A DNA stretch of 64,000 bases from Neckera pumila (GCA_963969595.1 OZ018417.1:21826501-21890500); one strand, 5' to 3'. Shown: positions 11,084 through 23,509, counted from the stretch's first letter. Program-made: numbers and translations. The notes: generated from the sequence alone by a model not told the origin.

Positions 11084-11917
11084 CTATTTGGTATTTTCTA
11101 AAATCCAAGGATGCCTCAAAATTTTTGATGCATTCAAACGCTTGTTGACATTGTACGTGAGCATTTTTTGAATGAGGTCTTTTGCACCCTTTGAGATGCT
11201 CGGCCATGGATCCTTAACAAACAAGTCATATCCGGGCTTCATGATATCTTTGTACATTTCATCAACCGTATTACTGTCAAAAGGAAAGAACCCTGCTAAG
11301 AGCACATATAGTACCACCCCGGCGCTCCAAATGTCCGCTTTGGGTCCATGGTGGCCTTCCACAACTTCAGGAGCGATATATGGTACAGTCCCAATGACAT
11401 CAGTTAATACTTCACCACGCTTACAAAGTCGGGATGATCCAAAATCAATCACTTTGAGTGGTGCATCTTTGTCTTTGGTTTGGAACATCAAGTTTTCAAG
11501 CTGCAAGTCTCTATGAACAATACCAAGGCTATGACATGCTTTTATAGCACAAACAATTTCTTTGATCAATTGAGCAACTTGTGGCTCCTTAAATGTTGTA
11601 CGATTTTCAATCATATGATCAGCAAGTGTTCCTCCTTCACATAGCTCCATCAATATGTACACATGAATATCATCATGAAATACATCTTTGATGGATACGA
11701 TATTTGGGTGCTCTTTAAGATTGATCAACTTTAGAATGTCAATTTCACGTTGTACCATTTGAAAGTGCTTTCATGAGATGAGGGTGCACTTTTGAATACA
11801 TTTGCATGCACAATGTTGGCCCGTTGCAATTTCAGTGTACAAATATGTAATGCCAAAAGTGCCTTCCCCCAATTGCTTGCCTTTAGTATATAAGTCCATC
11901 ATTCCAATTGTCTTCAT
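11084..11917 (-). pseudogene. CDPK-like kinase, copy B, with premature stop
   Basis: Identical to the copy A kinase except that codon 49 is TGA instead of CGA (plus-strand 11771-11773), a C-to-T change at a CpG. The stop falls just after the ATP-binding Lys, leaving a 48-residue product from the normal ATG. The next Met, six codons on, would give a fragment lacking the N-lobe start. It shares the HRDLQLEN catalytic loop. Confidence 0.85.
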
Positions 11918-11998
11918 TTTGCAGAGCAAGGTCACGGAAGTTAAGTAAAGATATGAGAATATTAGATGAGAGGCCTTCCTATTTGAAGAACTCAATAT

Positions 11999-12429
11999 CT
12001 TTTACTTTGACCTAGCTTACACCTATCTTTTACATTGATCTAGTTTTTACCTAGCTTTTACTTTAATCTATTTTTCACCTAGCTTTTATTTGTAACTAAA
12101 TTTTCCTTTGCTTTTTACAAATTTTTCCTAGCTTTTATTTGTCACCCCGCTTTTCACATGGCTTTTACTTTAATCTACTTTTAGCTTATATAGCTATTAC
12201 TTTGATCTAGCTCTAACCTTGTCTTTGTTTAGTTTGTTTAACCTTGGTTTCTTTTTAATTTTTTTGCTTGAATAGTTATTTATCTACATTTTGTCTAGAT
12301 AGCTTCTATATTGATCTAGCTTCACTTTTGCTTTTGCTTTAATATATGTTTTATTTTCTTTGTTACGTATAGCTTTTATTTTCTAATGCAATTTTTTAAC
12401 TTTGAGTTAGCTTTAATCTAACTTTTTCT
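11999..12429. repeat. Degenerate tandem repeat upstream of kinase B
   Basis: Mirror of the AAAAGCTAGGT-type tract of arm A, seen here as CCTAGCTTTT variants. Confidence 0.5.
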
Positions 12430-12669
12430 TTATTTTGCAAGTGCCTAAACATCTATTACATTGATGATAAGTTTGTTCCAACATTTGTTCTAAAATTGTC
12501 TATTGTACTTCAACTGATCAAAGGATCTAGTTTCAAGGATACTAAAGAAGAATAGTTTTGTCAAGGAGACAAACCGAGAGCATTTCACTCGGAAGAACAA
12601 ATATTTTGTTAAAATGGCAATATTCTTCCGCCCTTTTTCCATCTATTTTCTAGGACGGATATAGATTTG

Positions 12670-12722
12670 AGACCACACGGTCTAAAATATAAGACTAGTT
12701 TACATTTCAGACCACGTGGTCT
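12670..12722. promoter_or_regulatory. Paired palindromes with G-box (arm B)
   Basis: Mirror of the palindrome pair at 722-774, including the CACGTG core. Confidence 0.4.
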
Positions 12723-13443
12723 ATACCTTTAACTGCCAAGTTTGTGGAATGTTGCCATTCAAACAAACTGTTTGTTGAGGGAAATACACGAAGCTCATTG
12801 CAGTTGTCTAATCTATGACATCAAAAGATTTTAAAAGAAAGGCTCGCTATAGTTTATAAATTAGTTCATGACTATTGCAAGTATACTTACATCATTGTTG
12901 TGGACTTCTTTCATAGGCAATATCTTTATAATTATTCATGTTTCTACAAGTCAAAAATCCTGCATCACCTCCTATTTAAAAACTTTATTCTATACCAGAA
13001 GGCCTTGTATTTGTATTGAATCCGTAAGCATGAAAAACAAAACATACAACTGTGAAGCTTTGTCCTAGGTAAACAACAATATTAGCTTAGTACCCAACAA
13101 ACACTCATTCACCCCACATCCCCAAACCGTAATTGTGTTGTGCAATGCGAATGCAGTGTAGATACAATTTGGAAATTCAAATTTAGAAATCATAGCCACA
13201 ATGCCAATGCAAGAATCAATGCCATAGTCTTTGTCCAAAAGACAAAGCCAATAAATGTCCTTTTTGTGTCTATGGAAATTGTATAAATGTCCTATTGTGT
13301 CCAAATTCCATTCCCAATACACATATCCTAGTGTATCCTATTTTCTCATCATTGGACATATTCACCAAAGACTCCATAGGTGAACATTTTGGACTTCTTC
13401 TGTGAACCCTTCTCATGTTGTATGCTGATGGATTCCTTTTGAA

Positions 13444-13987
13444 ACGTACATCAACCCAAATTTGTTGTTGTCATGTATTTGGAATCCCAATTCAAAAAGA
13501 GTCACAGATCGTGGAAATGAAATTCAAATTGAAAAATAAAACCCTCATTTGTGCCATGGAGTGAATGGATATTCCATCTAGGGCTGTCAAAGACCTTGGG
13601 GTGAAAAATTGAATTGGTATGGATAAAGGACAAAATTGGGAGAGAATGGTAAAGTCGATCTTACTTTTTGGTTCTAAAACAAAGAAGTCGACTATATTAT
13701 TTTCTCTTATTTAGACATGTGACAATAATTTACCAATGTCACACTATTTTAAAATTAGTAGAGATTGAAATATTCTTGTATTCTACTAATATTCAAATTT
13801 GAAGCAAATATAAATATTCTTGATATAAAAAAATTTAAAAATAGATCATAGATTCTAATTTTATCTTTGATTTCTTGCACTAAGGGAGTAAAGGAGAAAC
13901 ACCCATTTCCATCCCATCCCCTGTTTTTGAACCCTCGATTGTTACCAAATCTGTCCATAAGCATCGATTAAATTGTCCTACAAATGT
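13444..13987. repeat. Flank shared with segments C and D
   Basis: The kinase-repeat homology continues past the mirror of position 1. It matches the reverse complement of about 24983-25500 (segment D) throughout, and 36530-36880 (segment C) up to about 13795. An unoccupied TTAA site at 13968-13971 corresponds to the site occupied by an element in segment D. Confidence 0.7.
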
Positions 13988-14489
13988 TTAACCCCTAAAA
14001 GACCAAAGGCGTGTCCAGATTTCCAAAATTGTGAAGATCTATTATAAAATGCAACTTAGAAGAATATTTTAATGATGACTCTCAAACAATAGTTATAAAA
14101 TGTTTTTTATAAATCACATCCATATGGTTAGATCAACAAAATACATACCAATATTTCTAAAAGATTTTTTCTCCTATAAGTTTAAAATATTGAGTTCTAA
14201 TTGTAATGGTTTTTGAAGATTTTTATTTGATTTTTTGATTCAAGTCATTTTTGAAGGGTCATTTTGTGAACTAAAAAAGTTATTTTTTGAGGCTAGATCT
14301 TCCGATACCTTTTGAATTAGAATATTTGCAAAGTAGATTCTTCATAATTTGAACCGTACAAATGTTAAAAATTAATATTAGAATCTTCAAATAAAATTGA
14401 TGGATGAAAAAATTCATTTTGGTGAGTTTAGGATGTGTTTCCATTCATTCATTGTTCAAAATCTGCACTCATGGTCCTTTTGGGGTTAA
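13988..14489. mobile_element. TTAA-flanked MITE, short subfamily
   Basis: The 502-bp element is bounded by TTAA on both sides, with termini CCCCTAAAAGACCA and, inverted at the other end, CCCCAAAAGGACCA. The paralogous sequence at 24021-24050 lacks it and has a single TTAA (24031-24034), so the flanking TTAA is a target duplication or the full target context. The same subfamily is nested at 48665-49224. There is no coding capacity. TTAA plus a CCC start fits piggyBac-type elements; an unusual TA- or TWA-targeting family remains possible. Confidence 0.8.
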
Positions 14490-17400
14490 TTCTAGTTTGC
14501 TAACGCATTTGAAAAACACATATTTAAATTTTATTAGCTAACAACTGATTTTTATTGATTTCAATTTTGGGTCCACCTATGTGATAGTTTAGTGGTTGAG
14601 AGAGCCACCTTTTTGAAGAATCATAGAAATTACTTACCACATCAAATTTTTTTTTATTTTTTTGAAATTCATGATTTTCACTCGCCAATAGTACAAAATA
14701 TTAATTCTAGGAAAAGTTGCCTCCAATTGTGTAGAATTGCTTATATTGATGGTTTTGGGTACTTTTACCTTATGCATTTGGCTTCTAGGTAAATCATACA
14801 AATGCTATTCTCTATAAATGATTGGATGTGATAGGTGTACACTTGCAATTTGGTTGCTGGCAATAGCTTGCGTAAGCTTGCAACTCTTGCCATAATATTA
14901 TCGTCTTATCCGCTTCTGCAATTGCCCCCTGGAAAAGTATTGTAAAGATGTATAGAATCCTCTTTGTTGCAGAAAGACAATGTGGCCAACCAACGGGAAT
15001 ATAATTGGTTGGTTGGGTGTGAGCCCCCAAGTTAGCACTTGAGCCTCAGAATTTTCTTTTTTTTGCTTTTTGCTTATATTTACCTTAAATTAGAGTTCAA
15101 AAGACGTTATACGTGTATTCACATGGCGTTTGGACAAAATCCCTACGAATGCAGTGAGAGTTGTCGAAGAAGTCCGGAAGCGCTCTAAGCACTTCTATTC
15201 ACTAAAATTTAGGTCTACTTAGGTGTTTGAGAGGACATTTAAGGGTTGAAATGATATTAAACCCTGATGGCCAAATCGTAGAACCACCTAAACATAGACT
15301 ATTTGAAAGATTTGACAAGCAAAAGTGTATACTTAGAATAAAAAGACAAAAGATTAGGGAAGAAATCATGTGACAATGCAGGTGAAAACCAGGACTATGA
15401 CTATGGGCAATTCACAACCAAAGGGTGGCGGTTCTAACCAAGAAACAAGCCGGGAGCGTAACGATGGAGGTTGGTCGCCGGATTCCATAGACCAAAAATG
15501 ATTCCCCCTCTGGGAAGGAATTAACCCTATATCTAGAATGATTCCCCCCCCGGTGGGAATTAAATTGGAGGGTATTAAATTAGACACTCCTCTGATTAGT
15601 GAAAAGAGAGTTATAAGCTTGCACATGGCACTTGGGAACTTCCTAGAGGTTGCCCAAAAGGTTTTGTAATTTTCCAAATTGCGGAAATGACTCCTTGGGA
15701 AGTCAACCGTGTTTTTACGCATTGATAAATTCCTAGAAAATCCCAAAGTGGCGGTAAAATCACACTAAAAATTAGGATAGAATATTTAGTGCTAATAAAG
15801 CGCCTGACCAAATTCCATTACATTTCGACCCCGACAAATACCAAAACCGGCGGTGCTAACGGATTTTTAACGGATCTTAAAACATTCGTTACGTTGATCG
15901 GTACACTAGGAGCTCACAATTTCTAATTTGAGTCAATTTGGACTCTTTTCTTACTATCTTGAACCTCACCAACAACCCTGGCTAGTCAAAACTTGAAAGT
16001 AAAATTGTCTCCAACAATTGGGTTTTTAACCCTTTTTAGTACTACGCTAAACGTTGGTTTTGAAGTACAAAATGGCCTGGAAATAGAGGGTAGGGAAACC
16101 CTTGGACTAATTTGGGTCTTTTGAAGACAATGGCACAATTAGTTTAGAGTTTGGAGCAATTCTCCAAAAGTTAGAGTGATCACAGAAGTATAGTGTAGTG
16201 TAGAATTTTAGTTAAGTAAATTTGGATTTACCTAGGATTAGAAGTAGGTAATTGGAGGGAAGGTGAGGGCCTTGAGCGAGTATATAAGGCCACCCCCTCC
16301 CCTCTCTTTGCACCCCTTTTGCATTTTGTTAAGTTGCACCATACGCGGCCACGTTGTCAAGAATTTTGGTATTTTGCCAAAAACTCTTTGTTTTCATTTT
16401 AGTTCAAGAATTCTTTGCATTTTCAAGCATTCTTTGGTGTCTTTGAGCTCATTACAAAGGACGTGGAGGTCCCTTTGTCCTTGGCTTGTTTTTTTGGTAT
16501 TTTCAAGCAAGTTTGAACTAAGTTTGCGTTGGTTGGCATTTTTATTGCTTTCTTCTTTTAGTACTAACCCCAAGGGCATTCTAGCCAAATTCTGGCACAG
16601 CCGTTAGTTAGAACTCCTTGGTTTTTGTTTTGAATTAAGTGTCGTTGTGTTTTGAGTCTTTGTGGATTACTAACAAACTTCCAATTGAGCTTTTTTGGCA
16701 AGAAATTTCACACCTTTGGTTGTTGCAAATTTCTCCTAAAGCCTAGACGTTGGAAGTCGTGGTTTAAAGTGTTGTTTATGTTAATTGGAGAGATTTGGGT
16801 TAAATCCAAACCTCTTACTTTGTTACTAACCCACTTGTGGATATTTGCCAAAAGTCGGGCCTAAACCCCCTAGATGGCAAAGCTTCGCTCTTGGATTGAA
16901 TTTTTTAACGCTTTGTCTTGGTTTAGGGTTTTAAAATTGGGGTTAATCCTCCAATACGGCGAAGCTTCACTTACTTAGTAGCTAAACTTTCACATACCAT
17001 CTGGATTCACGAAAACCAAACTCAAGGTTGATGCCTCAGGGCCCCAAATTTTGAGTTTTGATTCAATTTCTTAAGTCCCAGTGATCCAGAAATTCCTAGT
17101 TAACTAGACAGTAGCTTTACTAAAATTTCAATTTTTTTACAAGGTCCAGATAATGGACCCAGAGCTTAAAAAACTTCAATGTTAAGCCAAAGAGAAGCTA
17201 TATCCCAGAATTTCAGATTTCTCAGAGCCTAAGTGAACTCCAGACTGCCGTACCCATCCAGAGAGTGTAAAGAAAGAGAATTAAAAAAAAACAGAGTTCT
17301 CAAACCTGAGGTGGAGGTCCAGCAACTCTGTGGTACCTCCTGTGTCAGATATTGGGTTGTTTCCAACTCAGTGCAGTTCTACCTCTGATTCTCTCTAGTT

Positions 17401-17591
17401 CAATTCAAAGCTCAAAACTTCAGGTGCTGGTTCCAAGTCTTGTACACGAAAATTGCAACTCAAATTCAAACAAGTGAAGTTCGACACAAGTGATAACCAT
17501 TTGAGTATGCGAGTTAGGCAAGGAAGTTCCCAAAGAAAAGTTAGACCATTTGATTGGAATATTTAATTTGTAGTTCGAGACTTGACTTTGG
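14490..17591. other. Repeat-derived non-coding stretch
   Basis: 14490-14810 is an inverted paralog of 23700-24050. Beyond it I see no gene. Around 16281 a TATATAAG box is followed by a pyrimidine-rich leader and short frames, which could be the promoter part of a decayed LTR. About 16870-16980 has paired CAAAGCTTCG and CGAAGCTTCA motifs resembling the minisatellite unit at 32041. Confidence 0.4.
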
Positions 17592-18519
17592 TTAACCCCT
17601 AAAGTTTCATGACTATGTAGTCATCAAAAATGCTTGAAAACTGTCGTTTCTAATACAACTACCAAATTTTTGGAAAAAAACAATCTTTGACACATGTAAC
17701 CATAGGATCTTGTAGTATGATATTTTGAAAACATGTGTTAAAAATTTCAGAAAATTCCACCGTGTGGATCATAAGATATAAGCATTCAAAGTCTTGAAAA
17801 CCATTTTTTCAATCCTGCAAAAAATCGGGCAGCTGCACTTTGCAAGCTCACTTTTCAATAAAAAATGCCGATAAAGGTGGTGCTTCTTTGAATTCAGTTT
17901 CCTAAACAAGTTGTCTATATGCTTGAAAAATTTCACATCATTTGGAATTGTACAACATATAGAAAAAAAGATAGTAAGTAGAAAGAAGTAGAAAAGGATT
18001 CAAACTTCAAAATTGTTAAAAATTTAATTATGGAATTTAAAAATGCCAATTCCAATGCTTGTAATGTTGTAATAATCAATCTACATCCTAGGATTTTTTT
18101 TCCCCAAAAAACATTGAAAATTGAGTTAAATAAACGACTTTAAAGTTTTTTTTAGAGTAGACAATCCATAACTGCCCGCAAACCAAAAACCCTCATAACT
18201 TTTGACTCATTGATTGAAATGGAATGATTCAAAGCTTTAAGTACATATAAATGTAGAGAACCAATTTCAGAAAAAAAATCCGGAAAAAATGATTTTTTCT
18301 GATCTGCCCAAACTGCCCAGTTACAAAAAAAAGTAACATATTAGGTCACAACTTTTGACTCGTATTTCAAAATGTCATGAAACTTGGTACACATGAAGAT
18401 ACCCCTCGCCCCTACCATCTATTAAAATTTCAGCCTCAAATACGGATATCTCTAGTCACACGTACCTGCCCAAAATTTCTATACGGCCAAAAAACGCATG
18501 TTGGTCCTTTAGGGGTTAA
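17592..18519. mobile_element. TTAA-flanked MITE, long subfamily
   Basis: The 928-bp element runs from TTAACCCCTAAAG to CCTTTAGGGGTTAA. Its interior matches, in either orientation, the elements at 24051, 48296 and 52501 (and more weakly 36903 and 38070), with conserved internal blocks around ATCCACACGGTGGAATTTTC and CAAAAGTTATGAGG. No open frame of note, so presumably non-autonomous. Confidence 0.75.
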
Positions 18520-19240
18520 AAGACAAATAGGAAAAACAAAACAAGGGAATCGTTGACTTTGGAGGATTCTAGAAGTTAGTTATTAGTTAGAAGAAGTTAG
18601 ACAAATTTTGTTTTAGAAGTTGGTTGGTTCCAATAGAATTAGCCAAGAATTTATCTTTAGATTTGATTTCTTTCCTACAAAATATCTCCCAACGTTGGAA
18701 TTAGATTTGATTAGATTTGGTTTCTATAAAATGTCTTCAAAAGAGAAGAAAACACTTGAAAGAAAAGAAAATAGACAAAAAAAAAAAAAAAGTATTCAAA
18801 AGAAAAAAGTTGGGATTTCTAAAACCTATTGAAAAAGTTATAAAAATCAAACGTCAAAACATACGGAAGATGGAGTTAGAGCGTGCGGTTGACCAATGAG
18901 TGGCATTGTACAACGAGGATAGCAACAATGTTCAGGTTAGTAACTGATTATTTTTACTAAGAATTCTTGCAATTTTTTCCAAGTTGGTAGATTATGCATT
19001 AAACTTTCTGATTTTTAAAGTAAAATTGGAATCCTCATAGGAAATTAGGAGAAAAGCTGATAGGAAATTTACTAAAGACTTTTAAAATCTACCATAGCCA
19101 TTACAAAGGATTTACCACAATTAAGGAAAAATGATTAGAATTTATCCCTAGAAGAAAAATAGCCGTAAAAAGAGAAGTTACCAAGAGGAATCTCTTAGGA
19201 ATCTTAGGTTACAAGGTAAAATTAGAGGTAACTTGGACTT
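18520..19240. other. Non-coding stretch with A-rich tract
   Basis: No gene recognised. The frames at 18620-18900 are lysine-rich because of a poly-A tract at 18777-18791 and are not credible proteins. Confidence 0.4.
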
Positions 19241-19559
19241 TAGGATAAAAAAGAATTACGGAAGAATTTTGATGAACCGGACAACGGTCAAAATTCACCC
19301 GTAAACAACAATTATCCAAGAAGTTGAAAGTAAGAAGTTTTACCTTCTTAAATCTTTAAAGTAAGGATTAAAAGATAAGAGTATTGATCTCAAAAGATAA
19401 AAGTCAAAACTCCAAATTTACCCAATTAATAAGAATCAGTCGAGAAATTATTACTAAGGATAAAAAGAATTATAAAGGATAATTTACCCATTTAGAAACC
19501 ATTTAGAAATATTTTAGGAATATTAGAATATGCAGTAAAAATAGAAATAATTAAGAACT

Positions 19560-19960
19560 TCAAGGTAAAAAGAACTACGTAATAATTGTAATAAACCAAC
19601 ACGGTCAAAATTCACAATAAATAACAATTACCAAGGGAGTCAAAAGTTAGAACTTTAAAGTAAAAAGAGTTACATATGAATTCTGATGAACTGACATGGT
19701 CAAAATTCACAGTGAATAACAATTCTCTAGGAGGTCAAAAGTTAGAACTTTTAAGGTAAAAAACCGAGTTACGTAAGAATTTTGATGAACCGACACGGTC
19801 AAAATTCATAGTAAATAACAATTATCTAGGAAGTCAAAAGTTAGAACTTTAGGATAAAAAAGAATTACATAAAATTTTTGATGAACCGACACGGTCAAAA
19901 TTCAACCGTTAATAACATTTAAATCAGAAAGCTAAAAGTTAGGAGTTTTACCCTCTTAAA
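19560..19960. repeat. Tandem repeat, ~97-bp unit, four copies
   Basis: Units are marked by ACACGGTCAAAATTCA at about 19600, 19694, 19792 and 19890, spaced 95-98 bp. A more diverged unit lies at about 19270-19360. This is a small minisatellite with no coding content. Confidence 0.75.
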
Positions 19961-21189
19961 GAATCAAAAGCAAAGGTGAAAAGATAAAAACATCAAACTC
20001 CAAGGATAACAAGAAAATTCCAAGTTATCCCACTAGTGAGAAGTAGTTGAGAAATTTTCTCAAAGGTTTAAAAGGTTTTACCAAAGACAATTTAAAACTT
20101 CATCCATTATTATTTGCTAGAGATCTCCGTTAAAGTTAGAATTCTTTGACATTTAAGAAAGGGCAAAGCAAACCCTACATGTTAAGTTATTTTTTCAACT
20201 TGCTTGACTAACAACTGTTGGACCTCAATTTTGGCAACTAAAGTCAAAATTGACTGCCAATTCTAACAAGTGGTTCAATTTGGTTATTTTGATTAAATAT
20301 TAACCAGTAAATAGTGAGGAGTAGGAAAACAACAAAGATCCATTGCTTGGAAGACTCAACTAGACTACACACTGTTAGACATCCCTTAGGAGTTCAACCT
20401 CACAATTACAAGAACTTGGCTTTGTGTACACTTTATTCCAAGGGTGGGAATAAACGCCCACATTGGGCAACAAAGCTTACACTTGTTTACTTATCGTGGT
20501 TCACCAAGGCCTCTTTCCAAACACGCATAGGGCCATTTGAATAATAGAAGAGAATAAGGCGGACAAAAAAAATCTTTAATTTTTTAGCCTAATGCGTTTG
20601 CGAACTTGACTTTTCAACGCTAATGTGGCACCGTTCCATTGGCAACCCATCACTATTGCCATTATAAGTTAATACTTATAACCTTCTTTCCTTTCAACTT
20701 GCTTCCTACATCCATGGATCATAAAGATCAAAGGTTGTGATTGAAAAATGTACAACTAGTCACATTTAGGTAAGCTCAACCAAGGTAAAGATAGTGATGG
20801 CAATAAGGTATCCCGTACTTTTTTCTCTTGCGAACTTGTTTTGTCACTTTTACTAGTGACGCTTTTACTGCTTGAAGGCAAATATTATACATATCAAATA
20901 GATGCATTGAGGTGGAAGCAAAGGACTAAGGTAGTCTGTTCTAAAATTGACCGTGTTCTACATGTGACCCCTACCTAGAAAAGATTGACTTATTGCTTGA
21001 AATATCTATTGTTGTCAATGATGAGTTAGGTACGCTTAAATGGTTGCTTTAGGAGCCCACTACCTTAAGTTGTGGGCCAAGCAAGTCCATTTTTAATCCA
21101 CTACTAGTATACTATTTGAAAGTTAAAAACATAAAAGGTGAAAATAAATTAAAGATTAAGTTTTTTCATACCTCATTATATAAAGAAAG
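19961..21189. other. No gene seen
   Basis: AT-rich sequence with only short frames (for example 20314-20544) that resemble nothing. I see no repeats with clear ends. Confidence 0.4.
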
Positions 21190-21529
21190 GAAGGATGTTG
21201 AACACTATTGATGTCACATCTCTGGACAGACTGGTCGATGCTCCAGTCGGATTAGTTCCATGGAGCCTCCGGACTCAATTCTCGAGAAGCATCAGAGGCA
21301 TTCAGCCCATAGGACCACCACAGACAAGATGCACTAGGATCCTTACTTGTTACACAGATTGCATCGGAACCTTAGACTTGCATTGATAAAATATCGCGTG
21401 AAGAACAGATTCCTCGCACGGCTTTTAAAGGTGCGAGAAGGCTAAGCTGCTTCCCTAACCACCGCAATTGCTAATCCCAATAACCGGCCCCTCCCAACCG
21501 TCCAGCTGTTACGAGGTAAGTTCGTAACA
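21190..21529 (-). mobile_element. 3' LTR of the chromovirus (far end uncertain)
   Basis: On the minus strand the pol region is followed by a purine tract (AAGAGGGGGGTAA) and then TGTTACGAAC, the expected polypurine tract plus TG start of a 3' LTR. The LTR therefore starts at 21529 and runs downwards. Its far end was not found; 21190 is an estimate. The first 22 bp are themselves a near-palindrome (TGTTACGA/TCGTAACA). Confidence 0.55.
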
Positions 21530-21540
21530 TTACCCCCCTC

Positions 21541-22000
21541 TTGTCGTCAAGTGTCTTCCTTGGTTGGGTCGCGGTGCGTGAGGGTGGAGTCGATGAAATT
21601 CTGCAACCATGTCAGGTGCGTTTTGGAGATGCGTAGCCGGTTTCCAAGAATTCTCCTTGGGTCTGTATCCTTCCTAGGATACTAGTTAGTGTAACTTTTT
21701 CCATCCACCAAATATCCTTCAATCCAAAATCTGTCGGACCTCCCATTTGATGTCACCGTTAGGAGTGATGACTGGTGGTGGGGGTGTCTGATGTCAGCCG
21801 GTGATGGTATCTGGATAATACTTCTTGAGCAAAGAAACATGAAACACATTATGTATACGGAGTGCTTTAGGTAGCTTTAAAGGATAAACCAGCGTTGAGA
21901 GCTTGGATATTACCGGGAATGGCCCCAATAATTTGGGGGGCTAGTTTCTGTGATGGTGCGTCTATGCCTCTATGGTAATGTTTTGATGACGGAGAAGGAC
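21541..22000 (-). pseudogene. Integrase C-terminus and chromodomain of chromovirus
   Basis: Translation shows the GPY-type tail (around KALRIHNVFHVSLLKKY), then EVRQILD and, after a frame break, a chromodomain end (SWKPATHLQNAPDMVAEFH). Such chromodomains direct chromoviral integration to heterochromatin. Stops and a frame break show decay. The polypurine tract and LTR follow directly. Confidence 0.7.
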
Positions 22001-23128
22001 CTTCTCACCGATTTGAAAAATTGGTTGCAGCTTGACGCCTCAACCGTAATTGCGTTTGGCCTGTTCTCCCGCTATGTGAATTATGATTTTCAGTTCTTTG
22101 TGGATCTGTTGCAACTGGTGGACTCGATCTTCTGCTGCTGGGATCGTGGCTGAGGTCGGTGTCATGAAGGAGAAGTCGGGGTGATACCCATATGTGGAGT
22201 AAAAAGGAGAAAATCTCGCCGATGAATGCTCTGCATTATTATATGCAAACTCGGCCATTGGGAGGAAGTCGACCCAATCGTCCTGGCGTCTCGTGGTAAA
22301 TATGCGCAAGTATTGTTCCAAAATTTGATTCACCCTCTTGGTTTGACCGTCTCCTTGAGGGTGAAATGCCGTTGTTGGTGACGCCTTAATTTGAAGGAGC
22401 TCGCATAACCTCGTCATAAATCTTGATACAAAAACTAGGCCGCGATCTAATATAACTTCATGCGGGGTTCCATGGTGTTTCTAGACATGTTGTAAGTATA
22501 GGGATGCCATTTCTTGTGAATTAGTTGCTTCGTTTGTGGGGACAAAATGGGCTAGCTTAGTGTTCTTATCCACCACCACCATCACAGAGTCATAACCTTT
22601 GTTCAGTGGTAACTTGACAATAAAGTCCGTAGAAATGCGTTTCCACGGGGCGTGCGCGGCTAGGATAGGTTGTAGCAATCCGTGTTGAGCATGATGTGTG
22701 GGTTTCAATTGTTGGCAAATATCACACCCCTCGACTTAGCAATAAACATAGCGGCAAAGAGTAGGCCAATAAATTGTTTGTGTAACTAATTCCAGAGTCT
22801 TTGTCCGGCCCTGGTGTCTGGCCGAGGGAGTGTCACGTCTAGACCGTAAGATTTGGAGTCGAAGTTCTCCATCGTCCGGTACATATACTTTATCTTGGAA
22901 TCGGAGAACTCCTTCATGAAAAGTGTAGTCTTGGAGCCGATGACAAATATTGTGTGGACGTTTAGGCTCTGGTGTTTTGAAGAACGCAAGTATAGGCTCC
23001 AATGTGGCGTCTTCTATAGTAGCCCTTCTCAAATATTCAAAAAAAAGGTCCTCAATCCAGACCGGCTGGCAAGACTCTAGTGCTGCCAATCTTAAAAGAG
23101 GTTGTTGTCCATAATGTTGTGCTTCCAT
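22001..23128 (-). pseudogene. Chromovirus integrase (HHCC and DDE core), decayed
   Basis: The frame starting at 23128 holds the HHCC zinc-binding region, 22708-22481 the first half of the core (RISTDFIVKLP), and 22417-22040 the second half (AFHPQGDGQTKRVNQ). The catalytic Glu normally found in QTERVN is Lys here. In-frame stops separate the pieces, one of them just after LYLQHV near 22481. The YNNAEHSSARFSPF block is closer, from memory, to fungal/moss Tcn1-type chromoviruses than to seed-plant clades. Confidence 0.75.
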
Positions 23129-23140
23129 GAGGTCAATTTG

Positions 23141-23509
23141 TCATGAATGGGCATCGGCTCTTCCGTTTAGCGATCCCGACCGGTGTTGTATGTCAAAATT
23201 AAACGCCAATAAAACTTCCGACCAACGAGCTTGCTGGCAATTTAATTGCTTAGTCGTAAGAAAATACTCTAAATTCTTGTGATCGGAAATTACTCCAACA
23301 TGATGTGGAGATCCCTCTAAATACACGCGCCAATCCTGGAATGTTAGAACCACACTTACAAGTTCTTTGTCGTAAATGTCGCAATTGTGCTCTGCCGGCG
23401 ACATTTTTGAACTGCGGTATGCACACGAGTGCAAATGCCCGTCTTCCCCATATTGCAAAGAATTGCGCCGGTAGCCATATCGGAAGCATCAGTCTCCACC
23501 ACGAAGCTC
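23141..23509 (-). pseudogene. Chromovirus RNase H, 5'-truncated by repeat X
   Basis: The translation runs from VVETDASD (first catalytic Asp), through SPAEHNCDIYDKEL (Glu) and VISDHKNLEYF (Asp), to the end of the domain. A frame change lies near 23455. Upstream RT sequence is missing because repeat X and a G-run abut the domain at 23510. Confidence 0.75.

Larger units (their letters stand above)
7274..13443 (-). repeat. Right arm of giant inverted repeat (copy B)
   Basis: It mirrors 1-6170 base for base with no net indel. The differences I found, as A/B positions, are 1671/11773, 3221/10223, 3790/9654, 5920/7524, 6034/7410 and 6146/7298. Four of the six are transitions at CpG. Homology of the flank continues beyond 13443, where the partner would lie outside the window. 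Confidence 0.95.

Noticed and set aside
15366..16864. Several 64-126-codon frames
   Set aside because: No motif, and they overlap each other on both strands; compatible with chance in repeat-derived sequence.
18620..18899. Lysine-rich frames
   Set aside because: Composition is explained by a poly-A tract and AAG/AAA-rich sequence.
19240..19960. Regularly spaced repeats considered as a CRISPR-like array
   Set aside because: The units are ~97-bp diverged tandem copies without unique spacers, in plant-type DNA.
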